Below, in pieces: positions 1-7,000 of a stretch of 16,567 bases of DNA. The stretch spans positions 1 to 16,567 of the forward strand of contig CAXYVC010000054.1 in assembly GCA_964292295.1 (NCBI GenBank), in the 5' to 3' direction. This DNA comes from CAXYVC01 sp964292295 (GTDB taxonomy: Bacteria; Acidobacteriota; Holophagae; Holophagales; Holophagaceae). Numbering within the stretch: the first letter of the stretch is position 1; every line of letters begins with the position of its first letter. Made by a program: the position numbers and the translations under genes. Below the pieces are notes generated by a model. That model made no database searches, had not been told where the DNA came from, and worked only from the letters and a program-made list of their open reading frames with translations.

Positions 1-140
1 CACGCTGCGGCAGTGGTTTTCGGGAAGGCAATAACATCACGAATGTTATCGGTGCCGGTCAGCAGCATGGTCAGACGGTCAAGACCGAAGGCCAGACCCG
101 CGAGCGGCGGCGTACCGTATTTCAGGGCGTCCAGCAGGAA
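1..140 (-). other. aspS: Fragment of aspartyl-tRNA synthetase, enterobacterial type, probable foreign or chimeric DNA
   Basis: Read on the minus strand from 140 to 1, this encodes the C-terminal catalytic part of AspRS. It begins FLLDALKYG, contains the class II motif 3 block GLAFGLDRLTMLL, and continues TGTDNIRDVIAFPKTTAAA to the window edge. The TGTDNIRDVIAFPKTT wording is that of gammaproteobacterial AspRS. Its codons (GAT, ATT, CGT, GTT, AAA) are less GC-rich than those of all other genes here. The similarity stops abruptly near 140; beyond it comes unrelated GC-rich sequence. The frame stays open to an ATG at 164, probably by accident. One residue differs from the usual motif: PPLAG where bacterial AspRS normally has PPHAG or PPHGG. 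No complete gene can be inferred. A chimeric read, contamination or contig-end artefact is the simplest explanation; a real insertion is the alternative. Confidence 0.75.
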
Positions 141-194
141 GGCACGGGGGCGACCCGAAGGCATCCTTTCAAGATACCCGGGCCGCCGCCTCCT

Positions 195-824
195 TCAGAA
201 GCGCAGCGCCACGGATCCCTGCACCAGGTTGCCGTCGAAGGTGTCGCGGATGCTGCTCGCCAGGTAGCGCCCCTCGAGGATCACGCGCCCCAGGCGCAGG
301 CCCGCGCCCGCGCTCACCGCCAGCTTGGTCGTGTGGTCCCGCTGCGACAGCCCGAGGCCGTCCCGCTGCTCCGTGAACCAGCGCACACCACCCAGGCCGC
401 CCAGAACGTAGAAGCCCCGGTCATGGCCGCCCGGATGCCAGAGATGGTCGAAGCTCAGCACGTAGTTGCTCGCCTTCGTGCGCAGGGCCGTGGGTCCCAC
501 CGCACCCCCCTCGGAGAAGACGTTCCACTCCAGCCGCGTCCGACGCACCAGGCCCGTGTCGTTCCCGTGGTACCACTGGGCGCCAAGGCCGAGGCCCGTG
601 CGACCGTCCAGCACATCCCGAAGCTCCCGCACCGGAAGGCTCCCCTGGACGCTCCAGGCAAAGGCGTGATGCGCGCGGAAGGCCTTCCAGCAGGCACCCT
701 TTCGACACCGAATGTCTGTCTTGCAGGGCTCGGTCGAAGCCGGCTTTTCCGGGACCTCCTGGGCCCCGAGCGCGAGCGCTGCGCACAGGGCGGAAAGCGG
801 GAACAGGCGGGAAACAGCAACCAT
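195..824 (-). CDS. Small outer-membrane beta-barrel protein (paralogue 1)
   Basis: The gene encodes 209 residues. A signal peptide (about residues 1-21, ending ALALGAQ) is followed by a Cys-containing segment (C at about 34, 40 and 45) and then alternating beta-strand sequence. It ends in LRF, the C-terminal aromatic expected of an outer-membrane barrel recognised by the BAM machinery. The start is set by AAGGAG five bases before ATG 824. It resembles its neighbour at 906-1466: both have a strand of the form S(L/I)PxxxLRDxL soon after the signal peptide, and both end in RF. They are therefore probably tandem duplicates, cotranscribed from the divergent region upstream of 1466. The barrel is of the small 8-strand size, but no specific function can be read. 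Possible roles are porin-like, adhesive or structural. The class is fairly sure; the function is unknown. Confidence 0.8.
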   Translation of the reverse strand: MVAVSRLFPLSALCAALALGAQEVPEKPASTEPCKTDIRCRKGACWKAFRAHHAFAWSVQGSLPVRELRDVLDGRTGLGLGAQWYHGNDTGLVRRTRLEWNVFSEGGAVGPTALRTKASNYVLSFDHLWHPGGHDRGFYVLGGLGGVRWFTEQRDGLGLSQRDHTTKLAVSAGAGLRLGRVILEGRYLASSIRDTFDGNLVQGSVALRF

Positions 825-842
825 GGGGACTCCTTGTCCGGG

Positions 843-880
843 CCCGGAAGCTCCGGGAACCGCTGCGGCTACGGCGCAGC
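843..880 (-). other. Two short stem-loops between the two barrel genes
   Basis: The 81-base gap between the two minus-strand barrel genes has two perfect inverted repeats. CCCGGA-AGC-TCCGGG lies at 843-857 and GCTGCG-N7-CGCAGC at 862-880. No T-run follows on the minus strand, so they look like intercistronic RNA structure (stability or partial attenuation) rather than a terminator. The second lies nearer the end of the upstream gene. Confidence 0.4.
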
Positions 881-905
881 CCCCCTGGCGGTTGATCCCC
901 GCGGT

Positions 906-1466
906 TCAGAAGCGGAAGGTGGCCGCGCAGGCCAGGGAGGCCGCCGTGCGCCCCGCGTCCATGGGACCCGCAAAGGCCTTCAGCTCCACGTCAAGGCTTC
1001 GGGTCACCCGCCACCCGAAGCCGAGGCTTCCCGCCGCGTGAAGCGCCCGGAAGGTGCCGGCGGAGCCCCCGTATTCGAGGTTCCAGGCGCAGGCGGACAG
1101 CCCCGCGACCAGATAGGGCCCCAGCACGACGGCCGCGTCGCCTTCGTCCGGGCGCAGCAGATAGACTCCCTCCAGCGTGAGGTGGTACGCGTAGGCCCGG
1201 GCGTCCGTGGCCAGCAGCGTGCCTGATTTCCGTGGCCAGCGGTCGGCCCCCAGGGCAAGGCGCACCCGCACCGGAAGCTCGAAATCCTGCTCCGCCACGA
1301 GGGAGAGCCCCACACCGGGATACTGGAAGCCCCCCAGCGCATCGCGCAGGTCCCCTTCCGGAATGCTCGCCCGCACCTGCAGGCCCAGCGTGGCCGGCTC
1401 CGCCGCGCGGGCGGAAAGGACGGCGGAGAGAAGGAGCAGGGGCGAAAGGAAGGACAGGGCTCTCAT
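906..1466 (-). CDS. Small outer-membrane beta-barrel protein (paralogue 2)
   Basis: The gene encodes 186 residues from ATG 1466. The open frame extends further upstream, but this start is chosen because it gives a classic signal peptide (MRALSFLSPLLLLSAVLSARA, then AEPA) and has GGAG at a normal distance, with GGAGGAGG further up. The mature part is amphipathic beta-sequence and ends CAATFRF, the C-terminal Phe signature of outer-membrane barrels. The early motif SIPEGDLRDALGG matches SLPVRELRDVLDG in the gene at 195-824, pointing to tandem duplication. The gene is divergent from fibre operon A and shares its 388-base upstream region, so co-control with the fibre is possible. No family closer than 'outer membrane beta-barrel protein' can be supported. 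Confidence 0.8.
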   Translation of the reverse strand: MRALSFLSPLLLLSAVLSARAAEPATLGLQVRASIPEGDLRDALGGFQYPGVGLSLVAEQDFELPVRVRLALGADRWPRKSGTLLATDARAYAYHLTLEGVYLLRPDEGDAAVVLGPYLVAGLSACAWNLEYGGSAGTFRALHAAGSLGFGWRVTRSLDVELKAFAGPMDAGRTAASLACAATFRF

Positions 1467-1646
1467 GGGAACTCCAGGATGACCTCCTCCAGGCCCCGGC
1501 GCAGCTTCCAGAGCACCCCAGCACGCAAAACGCCCAAACCGCCCGCCAGCAAGAAGGTGTTGATTGTTTTTTTTCGACATTTCCAACAAAATTTTAACCG
1601 ATTCATCGCTTGACCTCACTCTCGCATCGCGCGACCTTGATTCAAA

Positions 1647-1660
1647 CGTCATTCATGACG
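1647..1660. promoter_or_regulatory. Perfect dyad CGTCAT-TC-ATGACG, candidate operator
   Basis: A 6-bp perfect inverted repeat with a 2-base centre lies midway in the divergent region, just after the AT-rich patch. Its form fits a dimeric transcription factor site. It does not recur in the operon B upstream region, so it would be specific to operon A or the barrel genes. Confidence 0.35.
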
Positions 1661-1786
1661 CGCTCCCTTTGCGGAGTCACCGTTCGCCTCTGACAGACAG
1701 CGGAAGCGGATGGATTTTTTTACCCCTGTGTGCGCAGTGCGTCCGCAGGAATCAAGCTGCACGGACAGGATTCGTCCCGAGCCCTG

Positions 1787-1801
1787 TCACCCCCCAACAT
1801 C
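1787..1801 (+). promoter_or_regulatory. 15-base leader element shared with operon B (copy A)
   Basis: The element TCACCCCCCAACATC is identical to the copy at 10305-10319 upstream of the operon B subunit gene. In both places it is followed at once by a stem-loop and then the ribosome-binding site. Here 53 bases separate it from the start codon, against 34 in operon B. It may be a regulator site, a transcription-start element or an RNA-level signal; which one cannot be told from sequence. Confidence 0.55.
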
Positions 1802-1834
1802 GTTCGACAGAGCAAACAGCTCATCACGTCGAAC
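1802..1834 (+). promoter_or_regulatory. 5' leader stem-loop of operon A
   Basis: GTTCGAC (1802-1808) pairs perfectly with GTCGAAC (1828-1834). A nested GAGC-AAACA-GCTC lies inside (1810-1822), making a two-tier hairpin with a small internal loop. It ends nine bases before the AAGGAG at 1844-1849 that serves ATG 1855. It probably stabilises the subunit mRNA or keeps the ribosome site open. Confidence 0.5.
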
Positions 1835-1854
1835 CTTCGCACCAAGGAGTTGCC

Positions 1855-2427
1855 ATGCGCAAGCTCATCGCCCTCGCCATCGTCGCCGCCGCCCCGGCCC
1901 TGCTCGCCGACGGGAATTCCGACACGGCCACCGCGAAGGCCAAGGTCCACATCGTCGCCCCCGTGAAGATCGACTCCACGGGCGAGATCAACTTCGGCCA
2001 GATCGTCGTGGACGACGTGAACCAGCCCGCCAGCGTCACGATGACCCCCAAGACCACGGACAACGGGGGCACCACGGCCACCCTGTCCGGCTGGGACAAG
2101 TGCGCCCAGTACAAGAAGAACAACGTCACCGTGCGCGCGGCCGAGTTCCACTACAGCCACGACGTGCAGACCACCATCAATGCCCAGGTCGGGATCACGA
2201 TCGACCCCACCGTGAGCCTCACCGGCGGCATCGGTGGCGACGTGACGCTGACCACCAACAATGACCTGCCCGCCGACCTGTGCGCCCTCGGCAACATCAA
2301 GGGACAGAAGGAGATCACCGGCTACGTGCAGTTCAACCACTTCGGCGTGGGCGGCAAGCTGGACATCCCCGCCGGCGCCCTGGGCCAGAAGGTAGGCACC
2401 CTGACCGTCAAGGTCGAGTACATCTGA
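1855..2427 (+). CDS. Fibre subunit A1, DUF4402-like (likely major subunit)
   Basis: The gene encodes 190 residues. A signal peptide (1-18, ending PALLA) is followed by an N-terminal extension with alternating hydrophobic residues (AKAKVHIVAPVKI), as expected of a donor strand. Next comes the DUF4402-like INFGQIVV block (about 45-52), and near the C-terminus GGKLDIPAGALGQKVGTLTV plus KVEYI. In this family these end strands resemble an incomplete Ig-like pilin fold. Two mature Cys (in DKCAQ and DLCAL) could form a disulfide. It has the best ribosome site of the operon (AAGGAG, 5-base spacing), it is first in the operon, and a strong hairpin follows it. All three facts fit the most abundant subunit. 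Role inferred: secreted structural pilin completed by donor-strand exchange. The subunit class is fairly sure; major-subunit status is inference. Confidence 0.8.
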   Translation: MRKLIALAIVAAAPALLADGNSDTATAKAKVHIVAPVKIDSTGEINFGQIVVDDVNQPASVTMTPKTTDNGGTTATLSGWDKCAQYKKNNVTVRAAEFHYSHDVQTTINAQVGITIDPTVSLTGGIGGDVTLTTNNDLPADLCALGNIKGQKEITGYVQFNHFGVGGKLDIPAGALGQKVGTLTVKVEYI

Positions 2428-2452
2428 TCCGGTCCCTTCGCTTGCATGCACG

Positions 2453-2485
2453 ACCGGGGGCCGCGCTTCACGTGTGGCCCCCGGT
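2453..2485 (+). terminator. Intercistronic hairpin after subunit A1 (attenuator or stabiliser)
   Basis: ACCGGGGGCC pairs perfectly over 10 bp with GGCCCCCGGT around a 13-base loop. Only TCTTG follows, so termination would be partial at best. Its place between the first subunit gene and the rest of the operon suggests read-through control or a 3' end that protects the subunit message. Confidence 0.6.
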
Positions 2486-2504
2486 TCTTGATGGGAATCC
2501 TTCC

Positions 2505-3074
2505 ATGAGAGCTTTTCTGGCAGCAACCCTGGCCTGCGGCGCCCTGCTGGCGGCCGACGGCAACAGCGACACGGCAACGACCAAGGCCAAGGTCCGCGTC
2601 ATCGCCCCCGTGAAGATCAAGCGCGTCTCCGACATCGACTTCGGCGCCATCGTGGTGAACGACACCAACAAGCCCGCGGCGGTGCGCATGCGCTTCCTGG
2701 GCTTCGCCCCCGGATGGACCTCCAACCCGCAGACCGAGCTGCTCTTCGAAGGCTGCAGCCGCTACCGGAACAGCGCCCCCCACACCCCGGGCGCCTTCCA
2801 GGTGGAGCGGGATGCGAGCATCGCGCCTCCCGTGTTCGGCCACATGGCCGGCGTCAACCTGGCCTTCGACCAGTCGGTGGAGCTCAAGGGCGGCTACGGC
2901 GGGACGGTCCACATGATCGTGGACACCGACCTCCCGGCGGAGGACTTCGTGCCCGCGAACCCGACAGCCGGCCTCCGGTACAGCCGCTTCCAGGTGGGTG
3001 GCCTCCTGGTGATCCCGCCCCGGTGCCTGGGCGCCAAGGAAGGGACCTTCAACGTCTCCGTCTCCTACATCTAG
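2505..3074 (+). CDS. Fibre subunit A2, DUF4402-like (likely minor subunit)
   Basis: The gene encodes 189 residues, with a signal peptide of about 1-17 (MRAFLAATLACGALLAA). The mature start DGNSDTATTKAKVRVIAPVKI is almost identical to that of subunit A1, and IDFGAIVVNDTNKPA parallels A1's INFGQIVVDDVNQPA. The rest diverges strongly, except the C-terminal VGGLLVIPPRCLGAKEGTF and NVSVSYI strands typical of DUF4402-like domains. Two mature Cys occur in EGCSRY and PRCLG. The ribosome site is weak (GGGA nine bases before ATG 2505), which suggests lower output than A1. Role inferred: a second structural or adaptor pilin using the same donor strand, possibly a minor or alternative subunit. Confidence 0.75.
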   Translation: MRAFLAATLACGALLAADGNSDTATTKAKVRVIAPVKIKRVSDIDFGAIVVNDTNKPAAVRMRFLGFAPGWTSNPQTELLFEGCSRYRNSAPHTPGAFQVERDASIAPPVFGHMAGVNLAFDQSVELKGGYGGTVHMIVDTDLPAEDFVPANPTAGLRYSRFQVGGLLVIPPRCLGAKEGTFNVSVSYI

Positions 3075-3098
3075 GCGCGCCCTGTCCTGAAGCACCAA

Positions 3099-3123
3099 GG
3101 GGCCGCGTCCCGTGCGCGGCCCC
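3099..3123 (+). terminator. Intercistronic hairpin after subunit A2
   Basis: GGGGCCGCG pairs perfectly over 9 bp with CGCGGCCCC around a 7-base loop. The following sequence (GATGTTCTGTGTTCTT) is T-rich but is not a clean T-run. It lies between subunit A2 and the chaperone gene and repeats the pattern after subunit A1. Confidence 0.55.
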
Positions 3124-3151
3124 GATGTTCTGTGTTCTTCCCGAGGTTTCC

Positions 3152-4027
3152 ATGCGTCTCGCCACCCTCTGCACGGTCAGCCTGCTCGCCGCGTCCTTCG
3201 TCTTCGGCCAGGCCCCCGCCCCTGCCCCAGCGGTTCCGCCATCCGACGCCCCCGGGGGCATCTCGGTGATCCCGAACCGGGTGGTGCTGGAAGGCCGTGA
3301 GCGCGCCGCAGAGGTGATGCTCAAGAACAGCGGCACGCGCAAGGCCTCCTTCCGCATCAGCCTGGTGGAGAAGGACATGACCGAGGAGGGACGCCTGACG
3401 GACCGCGCCAAGCGGACGGGCGAGATCACGGCCGCGGACCTCGTGCGCTTCTCGCCCCGCCAGGTGGACCTGGAGCCCGGGGAAACCCAGATCGTGCGCC
3501 TCCAGGTGCGCAAGCCCGAGCAGCTCGCCGATGGCGAGTACCGCTCCCACCTGCTCCTGCAGGGCATCCCCCCCACCCGCAAGGCCGAACCCATCGAGGG
3601 GGACCTAGCCGACCGCACCGTCTCCTTCGCCATCACCCAGGTGCTGGGCATCTCCATTCCCGTGATCGTGCGCCACGGCAGCCTCTCCGCGGAGGTCGCC
3701 CTCGCCCACGGAAGCCCCGCCTTCTACCAGCCCACCTACGAGAACAGCGCACCCGTCATCAGCCTCTGGCTCGAGCGGAAGGGCAACCGCAGCGTCATGG
3801 GGGACGTGAAGGTCACCCTGGAGTCCGGCGGCGACAAGCCCAAGGGGACCCTGCTCTGGGAAGTGAAGTCCGTGGGCATCTACACCAACCTAGCCCGCCG
3901 CAAGGTCTACCTGGGCGTGCCGGCGGCCGCGGGCGGCAAGCTCAAGGGCGCCCGCGCCAAGGTGACCTTCACCCCCACCGACGTGAAGCTCGCCCCCATC
4001 ACCACCTTCGTCGACCTGAACCTCTGA
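3152..4027 (+). CDS. Periplasmic pilus chaperone A (PapD-like, archaic style)
   Basis: The gene encodes 291 residues. A signal peptide (about 1-20, ending VFGQ) is followed by a short Pro/Ala-rich stretch and then two Ig-like domains. Chaperone features are the first strand NRVVLEGRERAAEVMLKN with a conserved basic residue, FSPRQVDLEPGETQIVRL (counterpart of the PRxxxLxPGxxQxVR motif), and the subunit-binding G1-type strand GISIPVIVRHG. The second domain carries the family's GIYTNLARRK segment. It should bind subunits in the periplasm, lend them a strand and deliver them to the usher encoded next. ATG 3152 has GAGG upstream and starts the signal peptide. Seven bases separate its stop from the usher start. 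It is related to chaperone B (11053-11898) over the whole length. Confidence 0.85.
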   Translation: MRLATLCTVSLLAASFVFGQAPAPAPAVPPSDAPGGISVIPNRVVLEGRERAAEVMLKNSGTRKASFRISLVEKDMTEEGRLTDRAKRTGEITAADLVRFSPRQVDLEPGETQIVRLQVRKPEQLADGEYRSHLLLQGIPPTRKAEPIEGDLADRTVSFAITQVLGISIPVIVRHGSLSAEVALAHGSPAFYQPTYENSAPVISLWLERKGNRSVMGDVKVTLESGGDKPKGTLLWEVKSVGIYTNLARRKVYLGVPAAAGGKLKGARAKVTFTPTDVKLAPITTFVDLNL

Positions 4028-4034
4028 GACGGCC

Positions 4035-7000
4035 TTGGCCTTGCTCCTCGCCCCGCGGCGCACCGCGCTGATGATGGCCCTCGCCGTGGGGGCCTTCGGG
4101 CAGGAGCCTGCTCTTCCCGCCCTGGATGAGCGGGACGCGGCCCTCATGCAGCTCTATCTGGGGGCCACCAGCCTGGGAGACGGCCTGGGAGTCTTCCCTT
4201 CCGGGAACACGGCGCTGGTCCCCCTGGGAGAGCTCTGCCGCCTGCTCCAGTTCCCCATCGAGGTGGACGCCCCCGCGGGCCGGGCCAGGGGCTACTTCAT
4301 CCGCCCCGGGCGCACCTTCACCCTGGACCTCGCCAGCCGCAGCGTCCTCCTGGAGGGGCGCCGCCTCGGCTTCGCCCCCGACCAGGTGCGCCGCGTCGGC
4401 TCGGAGCTCTACGTGGCGGCGCCCCTGCTGGAGGCCTGGTTCCCGCTGACGGTGAAGCCCCTCTTCCGGGATTCCTCCCTCTATCTCACGTCCAAGGAGA
4501 CGCTGCCCCTCGAGGAGGGCTGGAAGCGGGACCAGCTGAACGCCCGCCTGCTGGCCAAGCGCCCCGGGGCTTCCGCCGCCAAGGGCCCCCTCCTGGAGCA
4601 CCCCTACCAGGCCTTCACGCTGCCCATGGCGGATCTCAGCTTCTCCGCCCAGCACGCCAGCAGCGGCGGAGGGTCGACACCCCAGTTCTCCGCGAGCCTG
4701 GCGGGGGACCTGCTCTGGATGAGCGCCCAGGCCTACCTCACGCGGGACAGCAAGGGGTCCTTCGAATCCAGCCGGATCACCCTGTTCCGGGATGACCCCG
4801 GCGGGAAGCTGCTCGGCCCCCTGCACGCCCGCCACCTCAGCCTGGGCGACCTCCAGCGCAACGCGGCCCTCGGCCTCGTGGGCGGCCTCCCCCAGGGGCG
4901 CGGCATCGCGCTGGACAACCACCCCATGGACTTCCGCGCCAGCTTCGCCACCCGGGTCTTCCGGGGAAACCTGCCCCTGGGCTGGTCCGTCGAGCTCTTC
5001 CACAACGGCGGCCTCGTGGCCTACCAGCAGGCGCGGGCGGACGCGACCTTCGAGCTTCCCCCGGTGAACCTCACCTTCGGGCTGAACACCTTCAAGCTCA
5101 CCTTCCACGGCCCCCACGGCGAGCTGCGGGAGGAGAACATCCGCCTGGACATCAGCCAGGACCAGCCGGAGCCCGGGACGCTCTACTACCGGATGGCGGC
5201 CATCCGGCCCACCCTCCTGGAAACCGACAAACGCCCCGGGCAGATCCAGGTGGAGGCGAAACCGGCCTACCTCGCCGAGGCGGAGTACGGCCTGAGCCCC
5301 TGGATCTCCGTGCTGGGCGGCCTGATGCGCCTCCAGCACACGGACGGGGCGCGCTCCTACGGGCTCGCGGGCGCCCGCGCCATCCTGCCCTGGCTCTCCA
5401 TCGACGCCCTCGGCGCCGCCTCCACCTTCTCCCCCGTCACGGGCGCGGACAGCCAGCGGGGGTCCGCGGGGCAGCTGGTCCTGCGCACGGGCATCGGCTA
5501 TTCCAGCCTGACCGCCAGCCACGCGGACTACCGGAAGGGCTTCCTTCCCGTTTCTGAGGTCACCGCGAACCGCCAGACCCCCCTCCGCACGGAGGACAAC
5601 CTGATGCTCTCCAGCACCACCCAGCTGGGCCGGACGCCCCTCAGCGCCTCCCTGAACTACCGGCGCCAGGGCTTCGAGACCGGGTGGCAGGAGAGCCAGC
5701 GCCTGACGCTGGGAACGAGCCTCGGGCGCTTCTCCTTCAGCCAGGGCTTCGGGCTCACCACGGAACGCTCCACGACGGGCAAGATCACCCGCTCCCAGGA
5801 CGCCCAGCTCCTGGTGGCCTCCACCGTGGGGTCCTACGCCCTCCAGGGCGAGGTCACGGGACGGAAGCCCCAGGGGGGAAGCTTCGAGCTGGAGAACTAC
5901 GCCACCAACCTCACGCGGGTCTTCCACTCGGGCCTCTCCCTGCAGGCCACCCTGCGCGGAGCCTTCCGGGGCAGCGGAGGGCCAAGCCTCAGCGCCAGCC
6001 TCCTTCAGCAGAAGGGACGCTTCGGCTGGGGCCTGGACGGTTCGTACAGCAAATCCAATTCCTCCATCGGCATCCGCCTCCAGGTCTCCGTGGGGCGGGA
6101 TCCCCGCAGCCGGCGCTGGTTCACGGATGCCCAGCCCATGAGCGGCATGGGGGCCGTCTCCGCCCGCGCCTTCCTGGACGCCAACGGCAACGGCCGGAAG
6201 GACCCGGACGAGCGCTTCCTGGAAGAGCCGAGGTTCCGCGTCGGCGACACCGCCAGGCCCGAGATCCGGGCGGACGCGCACACGGCGCTCTACACCAGCG
6301 TGGGCGCGGGACGCCACACCCAGATCGCCCTGGACGGCTCCAGCCTCGAGGACACCAGCCTCCAGCCCCGCGTGCCGAGCTACACCTTGGTCCCGAGGCC
6401 CGGCGTGGTCACGCCCGTGGACTACCCCGTGGTGGTGCTGGGAGAGGTCATGGGCACCTGCCGCCTCCGGCGCGGCACCGGCCTCGCCGAGATGCCGGGG
6501 CTGCTCGTGGAGCTGGCGGACGCTGCGGGCCGCGTGGTTCAGAGCCAGCGCAGCGCCTACGACGGATTCTTCGAGTTCCGGGATCTTCCGCTCGGCCAGT
6601 ACCGGCTGCGGGTGCCCCAGGCCGAGGTGGAGCGCCTCAAGCTGAAGGCCCAGCCCACGCGCACCATCGACCTGACCCTCAAGAAGGCCTACGCGGAGGG
6701 GCAGGACCTCGTGGTGGAGTATCTTTCTGCACCCGCCGAGCCTCAGCTCCCCGCGCCCACCCCGGCGGAGCCGCGGAAGCCGGACCCCGCCCAGGCGCCG
6801 CAGATCCACGTCTTCCCCCGACTCGACCAGAAGGGCAGCCGGAGCCTGGAAGCCCTTCCCCTGCTGCCGGGCCTGAAACCCATCGTCCCCGGAACAAAGA
6901 GCCTATCCCTCCTGCCCACGCGGCTGGCGCCCGCCCCGCGGATCGGAGCCTCCCGCACCGCCATTCCCGCCCTCCGGAGCCTCCAGCGCAAGCGCGTTCC

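Larger units (their letters stand above)
1467..1854. promoter_or_regulatory. Divergent intergenic region, barrel genes / fibre operon A
   Basis: No gene is seen in these 388 bases. An AT-rich patch lies at about 1555-1605, strikingly low in GC for this window. On the minus strand it contains TAAAAT (1591-1596), a possible -10 for the barrel genes, without a convincing -35. On the plus strand the hexamers TTGACC (1610-1615) and CTGACA (1690-1695) are possible -35 elements, but their -10 partners are poor. A dyad at 1647-1660, an inverted repeat GACAGG-N13-CCTGTC at 1764-1788 and the leader elements listed separately all lie here. Divergent promoters are likely, but the exact sites are uncertain. 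Confidence 0.5.

Noticed and set aside
2505..2537. Lipobox (TLAC) in the signal sequence of subunit A2, suggesting a lipoprotein
   Set aside because: The hydrophobic part before this Cys is too short, the -3 position is Thr, and an ordinary cleavage site before DGNSD matches subunit A1.
4071..4076. ATG ATG as the usher A start
   Set aside because: It would leave a signal peptide of about 10 residues without positive charge. TTG 4035 gives a normal one and lies seven bases after the chaperone stop.
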